18,768 bases of DNA from CF-161 sp035263645 (lineage in GTDB: Bacteria; Chloroflexota; Dormibacteria; Dormibacterales; Dormibacteraceae), in contig DATFRD010000055.1 in the NCBI GenBank assembly GCA_035263645.1, positions 1 to 18,768 on the forward strand, given 5' to 3'. Position numbers and translations under genes: made by a program. Below are positions 7,792 to 16,436 of this stretch, one piece after another; the stretch's first letter is position 1; the number at the start of each line of letters is the position of its first letter. Under the pieces are notes generated by a model. It saw only the letters and a list, made by a program, of their open reading frames with translations. It was not told where the DNA came from and did not search any database.

Positions 7792-8871
7792 TCAGCGGAC
7801 GTTGATCACCGGCAGCCGCCGGAAGGACTGGATCGAGGTTCGCGCCGCGATCTGCGAGGCGACGTCCCGGAATGCCCGGGCCGAGGCCGAGTCGGGCCGG
7901 GAGGCGACGATCGGCGCGCCGGCGTCCGCCTCGACCCTGACGTCCTCAGCCAGCGGGATGCCGCCGAGGAACGGGACGCCGAGCCGCTGGGCGGCCCGCT
8001 CGGCGCCGCCGTGCCCGAACACGTGGTGCTCGTGGCCGCACTCGGGGCACACGAACCAGCTCATGTTCTCGACCAGGCCGAGCGGCGTGACGTTGAGCGA
8101 CCGGAACATCTGCAGCGCCTTCACCGCGATGTCGAGGGCCAGGTCCTGCGGTGTGGCCACGATGACCACGCCGGTCAGCGGGACCGACTGCGCGATCGTG
8201 AGCGAGGCGTCGCCCGTGCCGGGGGGCAGGTCCATCACCAGGTAGTCGAGCTCGCCCCAGCGGACGTCCGACATCATCTGCTGGATCGCTCGGGACACCA
8301 TCGGACCGCGCCAGATCATGGCCTTGTCCGCGCCGCCCAGGAAGCCGATCGACATCAGACGGAGCCCGTATGCCTCCAGCGGGACCAGCTTCTGGTCGAC
8401 GACCCTCGGCTGCTGGCTGGTGCCGGTCAGTCCGGGCACGGAGGGACCGTAGATGTCCGCGTCCAGCAGGCCGACGCTGGCGCCGGATTGCTGCAGCGCC
8501 GCCGCCAGGTTCACGGCCACGGTCGACTTGCCGACGCCGCCCTTGCCGCTGGCCACGGCGATCGTCTGCTTGACGCCGGGCAGCGTCTCCGACGCCGGCT
8601 GGCGCATGAAGCCGGGCCGGACGTTGGCCGTCATGCGCACGTCGACCCGGGACACACCGGGCAGCGAGCCGACCGCCGCCTCGGCCTGGCCCTTGAACCG
8701 GTCCCGGACTGGGCAGGCGGGCGTCGTCAGCTCGAACGTGAATGCGACCTCGCCGCGGTCAGAGATGCGCAGGTCCTTGATCATGCCCAGGCTGACGACG
8801 TCGCGGCCGAGGTCGGGGTCCACGATCGTGGCCAGGGATTCGAGCACCTGCTGCTGGCTGGGGACTGGCAT
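7792..8871 (-). CDS. apbC: Mrp/NBP35-family Fe-S cluster carrier ATPase
   Basis: 359 residues in the two-part layout of bacterial Mrp/ApbC. An N-terminal MIP18 (DUF59) domain spans residues 5-85, including TTPACPVRD. A ParA/MinD-like P-loop ATPase follows, with GKGGVGKST at 109-117, LLDADIYGPSVPGL at 135-148 and VMDLPPGTGD at 212-221. The metal-binding pair CPEC (C275, C278) sits in MSWFVCPECGHEH. The family delivers Fe-S clusters to target enzymes. The window holds several candidate clients (LutBA, MtaB, HemW, glycosylase). The DUF971 gene follows it on the same strand. The ATG lies 10 bases after a TAGAAT box. Confidence 0.95.
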   Translation of the reverse strand: MPVPSQQQVLESLATIVDPDLGRDVVSLGMIKDLRISDRGEVAFTFELTTPACPVRDRFKGQAEAAVGSLPGVSRVDVRMTANVRPGFMRQPASETLPGVKQTIAVASGKGGVGKSTVAVNLAAALQQSGASVGLLDADIYGPSVPGLTGTSQQPRVVDQKLVPLEAYGLRLMSIGFLGGADKAMIWRGPMVSRAIQQMMSDVRWGELDYLVMDLPPGTGDASLTIAQSVPLTGVVIVATPQDLALDIAVKALQMFRSLNVTPLGLVENMSWFVCPECGHEHHVFGHGGAERAAQRLGVPFLGGIPLAEDVRVEADAGAPIVASRPDSASARAFRDVASQIAARTSIQSFRRLPVINVR

Positions 8872-8881
8872 GGCAGACCTG

Positions 8882-8887
8882 ATTCTA
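8882..8887 (-). promoter_or_regulatory. Candidate -10 box (TAGAAT) for apbC
   Basis: TAGAAT on the minus strand, whose TAG is also the stop codon of the upstream phosphoesterase gene, lies 10 bases before the apbC ATG. The leader would be only about 3 bases. No clear -35 is seen. Confidence 0.45.
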
Positions 8888-9385
8888 AGGACCCCGGCTC
8901 GCGCGCCCCGAAGCGGACGAGAGCTCGACCGGGATGCGCTCCAGGTCGGCGCGGCCGGCGTCGAGCGTGAGGATGCCGATCGTCCGCTCCCTGCTGAAGC
9001 CAGCCGCCGTGGGCGTCGAGACGTTCACGAAGCGGGTGCGACCCATGGCCTCGTCCCGCCAGCGGTGGGTGTGACCGTGGATGCAGACGTCTAGGCCGGC
9101 CGCCCACCCGTCGCCCCGGCGGGGCGGCCGATGCACCATGCCGACCTCGAGGCCCTCCAGCCGGCGCTGCACGCGCTCGGGGTAGCGCCGGTCGTCGGGC
9201 GCGTTGCCGTTGACCACGGTGAGCGGGCGGCCGAGCGCGCGCAGGCCCTCCAGCACCGCCTCCTCCTGCCAGTCGCCCGCGTGCCAGACCTCGTCGACCC
9301 CGTGGAACCGCGCCGCCACGAAGTCCAGCAGGGCCGGGACCCGGTACCTTCCCTGGGTGTCGCCGATGAGTCCCAGCCGAAGCAT
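8885..9385 (-). CDS. YfcE/MJ0936-type metallophosphoesterase
   Basis: 166 residues of a small calcineurin-like phosphoesterase. Metal-ligand motifs appear in order: GDTQG at 8-12, HAGDW at 35-39 (D38), VVNGNAPD at 57-64, VH at 84-85 and IHGHTH at 102-107. The first motif normally reads D-x-H; here the His is Gln11, which could alter the dinuclear metal site. Family members hydrolyse phosphodiester or phosphomonoester bonds, but the physiological substrate cannot be told. The start at ATG 9385 fits the conserved beta strand (LRLGLIGD) and lies 8 bases after a TATGCT box. It diverges from the uracil-DNA glycosylase gene. Confidence 0.9.
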   Translation of the reverse strand: MLRLGLIGDTQGRYRVPALLDFVAARFHGVDEVWHAGDWQEEAVLEGLRALGRPLTVVNGNAPDDRRYPERVQRRLEGLEVGMVHRPPRRGDGWAAGLDVCIHGHTHRWRDEAMGRTRFVNVSTPTAAGFSRERTIGILTLDAGRADLERIPVELSSASGRASRGP

Positions 9386-9393
9386 CGAGGACG

Positions 9394-9399
9394 AGCATA
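9394..9399 (-). promoter_or_regulatory. Candidate leaderless -10 box (TATGCT) for the phosphoesterase
   Basis: TATGCT on the minus strand lies 8 bases before ATG 9385, which has no SD. Transcription would start within about 2 bases of the ATG. Confidence 0.45.
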
Positions 9400-9443
9400 G
9401 GCCGCCTCTGCCGCGCCAGCGGGGGGGCGGGTCCGAGCCACCC

Positions 9444-10244
9444 GTGGCCGGCCGAGACGCGTTCCGCGAGCTGCAGGCCGCCTGCCGTGCCTGCCGCCGC
9501 TGCGCTGCGGAGGGCATCATCCCCGAGGCCGGGCCCGTGTTCTCGGGTGATGCGGACGCGCCGTTCCTGCTGGTCGGCCAGGCGCCCGGCCCGGTCGAGG
9601 CCCGGCTGGGACGGCCGTTTGCGGGCAGGGCCGGCCGCGAGCTGGACCGCTGGATGGCGCGGGCCGGGTTCACGTCCGACGAGGAGTTCCGGCGCCTGAC
9701 CTACATCACAGCGCTCATGCGCTGCTTCCCCGGCCGGAACCCGCAGGGCACGGGCGACCGGCCCCCGCCGCCTCGCGCCATCCGCAACTGCGCGAGCTGG
9801 CTCGACGCCGAGCTGGTGCTGCTGCGACCCCGGCTGCTGATCCCGGTAGGCCAGCTGGCGATCCGCCGTTTCCTCGGGCCGGGCCGGCTCGAGGACCGGG
9901 TGGGGAGGACGTTCGGCCGCGACCCGGTGGTGATCCCCCTGCCGCACCCGTCGGGACAGAGCCGGTGGCTCAACGACCCGGCCAACCGGCGGCGACTGGT
10001 GGCCGCCCTCGCCGCCATCGGCGGGGAACGGCGCCGCTACCTCGCAGCCGGGGCAATGGCGGCCCGGACCCAGGCTCCTGGCTCCGGACCGCCGGCCGAT
10101 CGGCTAGGCGGCGCTCCGGCGGGACCGCATCCAGAAGTACGCGCCCCCGATGATGACCACGAGCAGGACGATCGCAGCGATGATCTTGTTGGTCGTGATC
10201 GCGGCAGTGATGAGATAGGACATGGAGTAACGCCCCCCAAGTGA
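9444..10244 (+). CDS. Uracil-DNA glycosylase, family-4-like with 4Fe-4S cysteines
   Basis: The core (residues 1-195 from GTG 9444) has GQAPG at 45-49, GRPFAGRAG at 56-64, TYITALMRCFPGRNP at 86-100 and HPSGQSRW at 168-175. Cysteines sit where family 4 enzymes hold an Fe-S cluster (C14/C17/C20, C94, C116). The family removes uracil from DNA in base excision repair. An in-frame ATG at 9366 is an alternative start, but it would overlap the divergent phosphoesterase. The last 70 or so residues are Asp/Arg rich with poor third-position GC (18 of 40 codons over 10104-10223) and overlap an antisense ORF. They look like read-through into non-coding frame rather than a domain. Confidence 0.85.
   Translation: MAGRDAFRELQAACRACRRCAAEGIIPEAGPVFSGDADAPFLLVGQAPGPVEARLGRPFAGRAGRELDRWMARAGFTSDEEFRRLTYITALMRCFPGRNPQGTGDRPPPPRAIRNCASWLDAELVLLRPRLLIPVGQLAIRRFLGPGRLEDRVGRTFGRDPVVIPLPHPSGQSRWLNDPANRRRLVAALAAIGGERRRYLAAGAMAARTQAPGSGPPADRLGGAPAGPHPEVRAPDDDHEQDDRSDDLVGRDRGSDEIGHGVTPPK
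10104..10223 (-). CDS. Small single-pass membrane protein, 39 residues
   Basis: The ORF runs from ATG 10223 to TAG 10104. It encodes a short polar start (MSYLITAAITTNK), one hydrophobic segment (IIAAIVLLVVIIGGAYFW, residues 14-31) and a basic tail (MRSRRSAA), as in a membrane anchor with a positive cytoplasmic end. GC at third codon positions is 36 of 39, like the real genes here. The overlapping glycosylase tail has only 18 of 40. A GGGGGG run ends about 10 bases before the ATG. I do not recognise the family. It shares a divergent intergenic region with rsmE. Confidence 0.6.
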   Translation of the reverse strand: MSYLITAAITTNKIIAAIVLLVVIIGGAYFWMRSRRSAA

Positions 10245-10288
10245 AATCTCGGACCGTGGGTCCGGCCCGGCCGTCACGTTGGCCGCGC

Positions 10289-10295
10289 TAGTCTA
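10289..10295. promoter_or_regulatory. Overlapping divergent -10 candidates (TAGTCT / TAGACT)
   Basis: TAGTCT reads on the plus strand at 10289-10294 and TAGACT on the minus strand at 10290-10295, inside the near-palindrome CTAGTCTAGAC. One would serve rsmE and its mini-ORF, the other the 39-residue membrane ORF. No good -35 is visible on either side. Confidence 0.3.
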
Positions 10296-10314
10296 GACGA
10301 TTGGCCGGGGTCGC

Positions 10315-10350
10315 ATGGAGCACCGGGACAAAATCCCCAGACGAACCTAG
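10315..10350 (+). CDS. Possible 11-codon leader ORF abutting rsmE
   Basis: ATG 10315 opens an 11-residue ORF (MEHRDKIPRRT) whose TAG is immediately followed by the rsmE ATG (TAGATG). The rsmE start has no SD of its own. CCGGGG precedes the mini-ORF ATG. The arrangement resembles the one at trxB, but such a short ORF may be chance. Confidence 0.25.
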   Translation: MEHRDKIPRRT

Positions 10351-11010
10351 ATGCCCCATTTTTTCGCCACCCGGCAGGGCGACCGGGTCGAGATCGTCGG
10401 CGCCGACGCCCGCCACCTGGCGCGCTCGCTGCGCGCGCGGCCCGGCGAGCTGATCTCCGTGGTGGAGCCGCAGGGCCTGCTCCTCACCGTGCGGATCGAG
10501 TCGGTCTCTCCGGCGGCGGTGACCGGCCGTGTCGAGGCCGAGGCCGAGCATCGCCCGGAGCCGGACCGCGCCGTCACGATGGCGCCGGCGATGCTGCCGG
10601 AGGGCGCCCTCGACCTCGTCCTCTCGCGCTGCACCGAGGCCGGGGCGGCGGGCTTCCTGCTGGTCCAGGCGGCGCGCAGCCCCGCCAGGCCGAGCCGGGC
10701 CGAGCGCTGGGCGGCCATCTGCCGGGAGGCCGCCATGCTGGCCGGCCGGCTCGTGGTCCCGGCCGTCGAGGGGCCGCTGCCGTTCCCCGCCGCCTGGGAG
10801 CGAGCGACGCACCCGGTGCTCCTGGATCGAGCCGGTCCGCCCCTGGCCCGGCTGCGCGGGCCGGCGACGCTGTTCGTGGGTCCTGAGGGGGGCTGGTCGC
10901 CCGCCGAGGCGCAGCTGGCCGGCGACCGCGTCCGCAGCCTGGGCCCGCGCAACCTGCGCGCCGACACTGCGGCCCTGGCGGGGCTGGTGCTGGCGCTCGG
11001 GCCGGCGTAG
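10351..11010 (+). CDS. rsmE: 16S rRNA (uracil-1498-N3)-methyltransferase
   Basis: 219 residues of an RsmE-type SPOUT enzyme, which methylates U1498 of 16S rRNA using SAM. A PUA-like N-terminal part (residues 1-65, with DARHLARSLRARPGE) precedes the trefoil-knot domain. Its motifs are LFVGPEGGWSPAE at 174-186 and LGPRNLRADTAALAG at 197-211. The usual LRTETA is LRADTA here, and the usual basic residue before the TELG-like segment is replaced (LSRCTEAGAAG). The gene is therefore a divergent but recognisable member of slightly short length (about 240 is common). It converges on the methyltransferase gene, with only 14 bases between. Confidence 0.9.
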   Translation: MPHFFATRQGDRVEIVGADARHLARSLRARPGELISVVEPQGLLLTVRIESVSPAAVTGRVEAEAEHRPEPDRAVTMAPAMLPEGALDLVLSRCTEAGAAGFLLVQAARSPARPSRAERWAAICREAAMLAGRLVVPAVEGPLPFPAAWERATHPVLLDRAGPPLARLRGPATLFVGPEGGWSPAEAQLAGDRVRSLGPRNLRADTAALAGLVLALGPA

Positions 11011-11014
11011 CGAT

Positions 11015-11034
11015 GCCGGCCGGCTCAGGCCGGC
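11015..11034. terminator. Hairpin between convergent rsmE and methyltransferase genes
   Basis: GCCGGCC at 11015-11021 and GGCCGGC at 11028-11034 pair with a 6-base loop that contains the stop codon of the minus-strand gene. There is no T-run, so it may simply block or stabilise transcripts from both sides. Confidence 0.3.
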
Positions 11035-11663
11035 CGCAGCACGGTCGCCCGCTTCACCGGCGCGTCCTCCAGGCCTGCCGTCACGGGCACGTCGTACACG
11101 GCCAGCGCCTGGAACCGGCCCAGCGGCAGGTGGGCGCGGCCCGGGTCGCCGACCAGGACCGCGGCGCCGCGCCGCCTGACCCGGTCGAGGAACGCCAGGA
11201 CGCGATCCGCGAGCGGCCGGTCGTAGAACACGTCCGCCGCCAGCACCAGGTCGGCGCCCTCGCCGTCGCCGTCCAGCACGTCCCGCGGCACGATCTCGAG
11301 GACGACGCCGTTCGCCTCGGCGTTGAGCGCGATGGCCTCGATCGCCAGCGCGTCCACCTCGCTGGCCGTCACGGCCGCCGCCCCCGCCTTCGCCGCCGCG
11401 ATGGCGACCAGGCCGGAGCCGGAGCCGACGTCGAGGACGCTCCGGCCGGCTGGCAGCTCCGGGTGGTCGAGCAGAAAGCGGGCCAGGGCCTGGCCGCCAG
11501 ACCAGGCGAACGCCCAGAACGGGGGCGGCGGCTCGCCGCAGCCGAGCGGCTCGCGCGTGCGCGTCCAGAGGTCGAACGCCTCGTCGGCGAGGTGGAGCCG
11601 GACCTCGGGCACGAGGGCCGGCGTGCCGAGGTGGGTGTTGGCGCTGACGAAGCCGGATTCCAC
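11025..11663 (-). CDS. Class I SAM-dependent methyltransferase, METTL20/PrmA-like
   Basis: 212 residues from GTG 11663. The SAM-binding motif I is VLDVGSGSGLVAIAAAKAGA, the acidic motif II follows in ASEVDALA, and the post-motif II reads LVLAADVFYDRPLA. The hallmark PFWAFAWSGGQALARFLLD before motif I is typical of the METTL20/ETF-beta lysine methyltransferase and PrmA-like group, so a protein lysine is the likely target. The specific substrate is not shown. A TACGCT box ends 6 bases before the GTG and no SD is present, so the mRNA may be leaderless. The gene follows the beta-lactamase-fold gene on the same strand after 68 bases. Confidence 0.85.
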   Translation of the reverse strand: MESGFVSANTHLGTPALVPEVRLHLADEAFDLWTRTREPLGCGEPPPPFWAFAWSGGQALARFLLDHPELPAGRSVLDVGSGSGLVAIAAAKAGAAAVTASEVDALAIEAIALNAEANGVVLEIVPRDVLDGDGEGADLVLAADVFYDRPLADRVLAFLDRVRRRGAAVLVGDPGRAHLPLGRFQALAVYDVPVTAGLEDAPVKRATVLRPA

Positions 11664-11669
11664 TGCGCG

Positions 11670-11675
11670 AGCGTA
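11670..11675 (-). promoter_or_regulatory. Candidate leaderless -10 box (TACGCT) for the methyltransferase
   Basis: TACGCT on the minus strand lies 6 bases before GTG 11663, which has no SD. It fits the pattern at other genes in the window. No -35 is seen. Confidence 0.4.
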
Positions 11676-11731
11676 CGCGCGGTCCGCGCGTCGCGGGCCG
11701 GGTCCGGTCCGGGCCAGGGTCGCGGCCCCGC

Positions 11732-13495
11732 TCACCACAGCCTGACCGCTGCGCGGGCGATGTCGCGGATGACCTGGACCCCGTTGTCGGGGTCCGCGGT
11801 GGTCGTGAGCACGCAGACCGCGAACGGGTCGCCGGATGCGAAGACGACCCCGCAGTCGTTGGCGACGCCGTTGTCGGGGTCGATGCCGACCTTGTGGGCA
11901 ACCGTGGTCCCGCCCAGGTAGTACGGGATGCGGTCGTTGAAGATCGTGGTCTCCAGCAGGCCGAGCAGCAGCTGTGTCGACGTGGCGCTCAGGAGGCTGC
12001 CCCGCGCCAGCTGGGCAAGGAGGTGGCCGGCGGAGCGGGCTGAGCACTGGTCGGTCTCCTGCACGCAGTCCCGGGCACCGATGAGCGCGGCGTACGCGTC
12101 GATGTTGGCGGAGCCGAGGACGCGGCGGAGCGCCATCCAGGCCGTGTTGTCGCTCTGCCTGATCAGCAGCGTCAGCAGCTGCTGGTAGGAGTACATGTCG
12201 CCGGGGTGGGCGGTGCCGAAGAGGGTGCCGGTCCCGCTCATGAAGTCCTCCGGGTGGAGGTCGATCTGGTTGTCCAGGGTCACCTGCCCCGCATCCACCT
12301 GGCGCAGCAGGTACAGCGCCTCGGGCACCTTGATCACGCTGGCCGCCTCCAGCGGGGTGGTGTCGCCCAGGCCGATGGTGGTGCCGCTGCCCAGCTCCTC
12401 CAGGTAGACGCCGAAGCTGCCGCCGCCCTGGGCGCCGAGGTATTTCCGGAGGTTGGCGCCGAAGGCCGCGGTGTCACCTGGCGCGATGGCGACGGGCGTC
12501 AGCGAGACCTGGGTCGTCTGGTTCCAGGAGATCGTCGTCTGCGCTAGGGCCGGCCAGGTGGCCCCGGAGCGGTCGGCCACGGTGTGCTGGCCGGTGGGCA
12601 CCGCCCCGCTCCACGGGGCGGCGCCCACCGGCTGGTCGTCGATGGACAGCTCGCCCTGGGCCGGCGCGCTGATCATCAGCGTGCCGGTCTTGCGCACCAG
12701 GTGAGCGGTCACCGCGACCGTGCCGTTCTTCGCCACCTGGACCTCGGTCGTCCAGGGCAGGAACAGGTCGTTGTCGAACGCCACCTCGTGCTGGCCGGCC
12801 GGCACGGTGAGGTCGCAGGGGGTGGCCGGACAGGCCGCCGCCGGCGCGCCGTCCACCTGGGGCGCCTGGCCTCTGGGGTCGCTCTCCACGTGCAGCGTGG
12901 CGAGCTGCCTCGCCAGCGTCAGCGTGATGGATGCCAGCCGGTCCATCACCAGGGACACTGCCTCGGAGACGCTGTCGTGCGCGTCCATCGCGGCCGAGAC
13001 CGTGGCGGTGCCGACGTGGCCGGGCGCCTGGAGCGCGAAGCGCCCGTCGACGTCCGTCACGCCGGCCCGCAGAACGGCAGACAGCTGGCTCAGCGTCACC
13101 ACCGCCCCGGCCAGGGGGTCGCCCGTGTCGTCGACGACCCGGCCCGCGACGGCCGGCACCCGGTGCAGCACCAGCCGGCCCCCTGACGTGGTCGCCGGCT
13201 CGAACCCTTCCGCCACGACCGTCAGCGTGGGCGCCGCGTACGGCCACCGGCGGGCGCCGAGCCGGTAGCGTCCCAGGGGGTCGCTGCGCACCTGGCCGGC
13301 CGGTGCGAACGCGCTGGCGGCCTCGGTGACCACCGCCCCCGCCACCGGCTGGCCGGCGCTGTCCATCACCTGGCCGCTGGTCGGGACCGGCGTGGCTGTC
13401 CAGATGGCGATCGACGAGGTCAGGAGCAGTGCCGCCAGCAGTGCCACGCCGCGGAGCCGGTGGGCGGCGAACGACGGGGCAGCCCTACCGACCAC
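11732..13495 (-). CDS. Membrane-anchored multidomain protein with C-terminal beta-lactamase-fold serine hydrolase
   Basis: 587 residues from GTG 13495. Residues 16-34 form a signal anchor. Two carboxypeptidase-regulatory-like beta sandwiches follow (GQVMDSAGQPVAGAVV near 42-57 and GRVVDDTGDPLAGAVVTL near 118-135), then PEGA-like repeats (about 200-330). The catalytic domain starts at about 350. It has SVIK (S386, K389), SDN at 448-450 and KVG at 535-537. The region that in class A enzymes holds the omega loop and its Glu (ExxLN) is shortened here and instead carries C477 and C484 (CVQETDQC). I therefore infer a cell-wall-related serine hydrolase or DD-peptidase-like protein rather than a resistance enzyme. 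Translation upstream of 13495 would run through tandem repeats. Confidence 0.85.
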   Translation of the reverse strand: MVGRAAPSFAAHRLRGVALLAALLLTSSIAIWTATPVPTSGQVMDSAGQPVAGAVVTEAASAFAPAGQVRSDPLGRYRLGARRWPYAAPTLTVVAEGFEPATTSGGRLVLHRVPAVAGRVVDDTGDPLAGAVVTLSQLSAVLRAGVTDVDGRFALQAPGHVGTATVSAAMDAHDSVSEAVSLVMDRLASITLTLARQLATLHVESDPRGQAPQVDGAPAAACPATPCDLTVPAGQHEVAFDNDLFLPWTTEVQVAKNGTVAVTAHLVRKTGTLMISAPAQGELSIDDQPVGAAPWSGAVPTGQHTVADRSGATWPALAQTTISWNQTTQVSLTPVAIAPGDTAAFGANLRKYLGAQGGGSFGVYLEELGSGTTIGLGDTTPLEAASVIKVPEALYLLRQVDAGQVTLDNQIDLHPEDFMSGTGTLFGTAHPGDMYSYQQLLTLLIRQSDNTAWMALRRVLGSANIDAYAALIGARDCVQETDQCSARSAGHLLAQLARGSLLSATSTQLLLGLLETTIFNDRIPYYLGGTTVAHKVGIDPDNGVANDCGVVFASGDPFAVCVLTTTADPDNGVQVIRDIARAAVRLW

Positions 13496-13502
13496 GCGGG
13501 GA

Positions 13503-13508
13503 ATGGTA
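13503..13508 (-). promoter_or_regulatory. Candidate leaderless -10 box (TACCAT) for the beta-lactamase-fold gene
   Basis: TACCAT on the minus strand lies 7 bases before GTG 13495, with no SD. The same hexamer drives the divergent lepA start. No convincing -35 is seen. Confidence 0.45.
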
Positions 13509-13528
13509 GGGCAGCGGTGCCCCGTGGG

Positions 13529-13589
13529 GATGGGACCCTCCGGCAAGGCGGATGGGACCCTCCGGCAAGGCAGATGGGATCCTCCGGCG
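13529..13589. repeat. 22-bp tandem repeat, about 2.8 copies, between divergent promoters
   Basis: The unit GATGGGACCCTCCGGCAAGG plus 2 bases occurs at 13529-13550 and 13551-13572, with a partial third copy (C-to-T change) at 13573-13589. It fills the space between the TACCAT boxes of lepA and the beta-lactamase-fold gene. It could hold operator sites or simply be a local duplication. Confidence 0.85.
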
Positions 13590-13618
13590 TTGGGGGGTAA
13601 CCCTCCTGCTCTTACCAT
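13590..13618 (+). promoter_or_regulatory. lepA promoter (TTGGGG - 17 bp - TACCAT), leaderless
   Basis: TTGGGG at 13590-13595 and TACCAT at 13613-13618 are separated by exactly 17 bases. The GTG of lepA follows 8 bases later and has no SD. This is the best-formed promoter in the window and predicts a transcript that begins at or next to the start codon. Confidence 0.6.
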
Positions 13619-13626
13619 TGACGCCC

Positions 13627-15432
<1,806 letters not shown>

Positions 15433-15445
15433 CGCTCCCCGGTGG

Positions 15446-15484
15446 CCTCCCTCCCCTCGCGGGACGGGTTGGGGGAGGGGGGCC
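15446..15484 (+). repeat. G-tract repeat element between lepA and the Kelch gene
   Basis: The unit reads CCTCCCTCCCCTCGCGGG followed by four G-tracts (GGG, GGG, GGGGG and GGGGGG, separated by AC, TT and A). It matches the reverse complement of 7419-7454 and the plus-strand copy at 18423-18458. It fills almost the whole gap after lepA and ends 15 bases before the next start codon. The G-tracts meet the usual G-quadruplex pattern on the coding strand. Confidence 0.7.
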
Positions 15485-15499
15485 GGCCACGCGGTCCTG

Positions 15500-16420
15500 G
15501 TGCTGGCGGTCGCGCTCGCAGCCGTGGGCTGTGGGGGGACCGCCCCGGCGGCAGGCCCGGCCGAGGCGCCCAGCGCCCGGCTCGGGGCCTCGGCCGCCTG
15601 CGACCCGGCCACGGGGCAGGTGGTCCTCTTCGGAGGGCAGGCGGCGGCCGGGGTGACGGGCGACACCTGGACGTGGTCCGGCGGCCGCTGGCGGCCGCTC
15701 CAGGCGTCCGGCGGCCCCTCCGCACGGGCCTTCGCCGCGGCGGCCGCCGACGGGCGCGGCGGCGTCCTGCTCTTCGGCGGCGACACGCCCCACGGCGGCG
15801 CGCCGCCGAACGACACGTGGGCCTGGAACGGGCGCCGCTGGACGAGGCTGCGGCCGGCCACCGTTCCGCCGGCCGGAGCCTATCGCGTCATGGCGCTCGG
15901 GCCCGGCGCGGTCCCGGTGCTCGTCGTGTTCGGGCTCGACGGCGGCGTCAGCACGTGGACCTGGCGGCTCGCCCGCGGCGGCGACTGGGTGGAGGAGCGG
16001 CCGGCCCTGTCGCCCCCCTGGCGCGATGCGGCCGGCCTGGCGCGGGACCCGGTCTCGGGCCGGGTCCTGCTCTCCGGCGGCGTCCTGGCCGGCGGTGCCG
16101 CGCCCGCCCGCGACACCTGGGCCTGGGACGGCGCGGCGTGGCAGCCACTGGCGCCTGCCCACCGTCCCGGCGGCGGACCGGCCGCGCTGGCCACCACGAG
16201 GGCCGGCCCCCTGCTGCTGGAGCGCGACGGAACGTGGTCCTGGCGGGACGGCGACTGGGCGCCGGCGGCGCCGGGCCGGGCCCCGGCCTGGCAGCCGTAC
16301 GCCGCCCTGGCCGGCCTGCCCGGCGGCGCGCTGCTGCTGACCGGCGTGCCGGGGGGACCGCATCCCGCCTCGAGCCAGACGTGGCTGTGGGACGGCTCTG
16401 GCTGGCAGCGCCGGGCGTAA
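15500..16420 (+). CDS. Kelch-type beta-propeller lipoprotein
   Basis: 306 residues from GTG 15500. A very short hydrophobic leader ends in AAVGC (C11), a loose lipobox. Kelch-like blades repeat the pattern VVLFGG...DTWTWSGGRW (near 36-56), VLLFGGD...NDTWAWNGRRW, VLLSGG...DTWAWDGAAW and LLLTG...QTWLWDGSGW. Such propellers bind ligands or proteins at the cell surface; no catalytic motif is seen. The signal peptide lacks the usual basic n-region. The sequence just upstream, in frame, is the G-tract repeat, which would read RGTGWGRGAGH but has no start codon. The native 5' end may therefore have been overwritten. The gene is followed 16 bases later by mtaB. Confidence 0.75.
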   Translation: MLAVALAAVGCGGTAPAAGPAEAPSARLGASAACDPATGQVVLFGGQAAAGVTGDTWTWSGGRWRPLQASGGPSARAFAAAAADGRGGVLLFGGDTPHGGAPPNDTWAWNGRRWTRLRPATVPPAGAYRVMALGPGAVPVLVVFGLDGGVSTWTWRLARGGDWVEERPALSPPWRDAAGLARDPVSGRVLLSGGVLAGGAAPARDTWAWDGAAWQPLAPAHRPGGGPAALATTRAGPLLLERDGTWSWRDGDWAPAAPGRAPAWQPYAALAGLPGGALLLTGVPGGPHPASSQTWLWDGSGWQRRA

Positions 16421-16436
16421 CCTACAGCGACGCACG

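Noticed and set aside
11732..13495. Antibiotic-resistance beta-lactamase
   Set aside because: KTG is altered and the omega-loop Glu region is missing, so resistance cannot be claimed from sequence.
13529..13589. Possible CRISPR array
   Set aside because: The copies are directly adjacent with no spacers, number fewer than three, and no cas gene is present.
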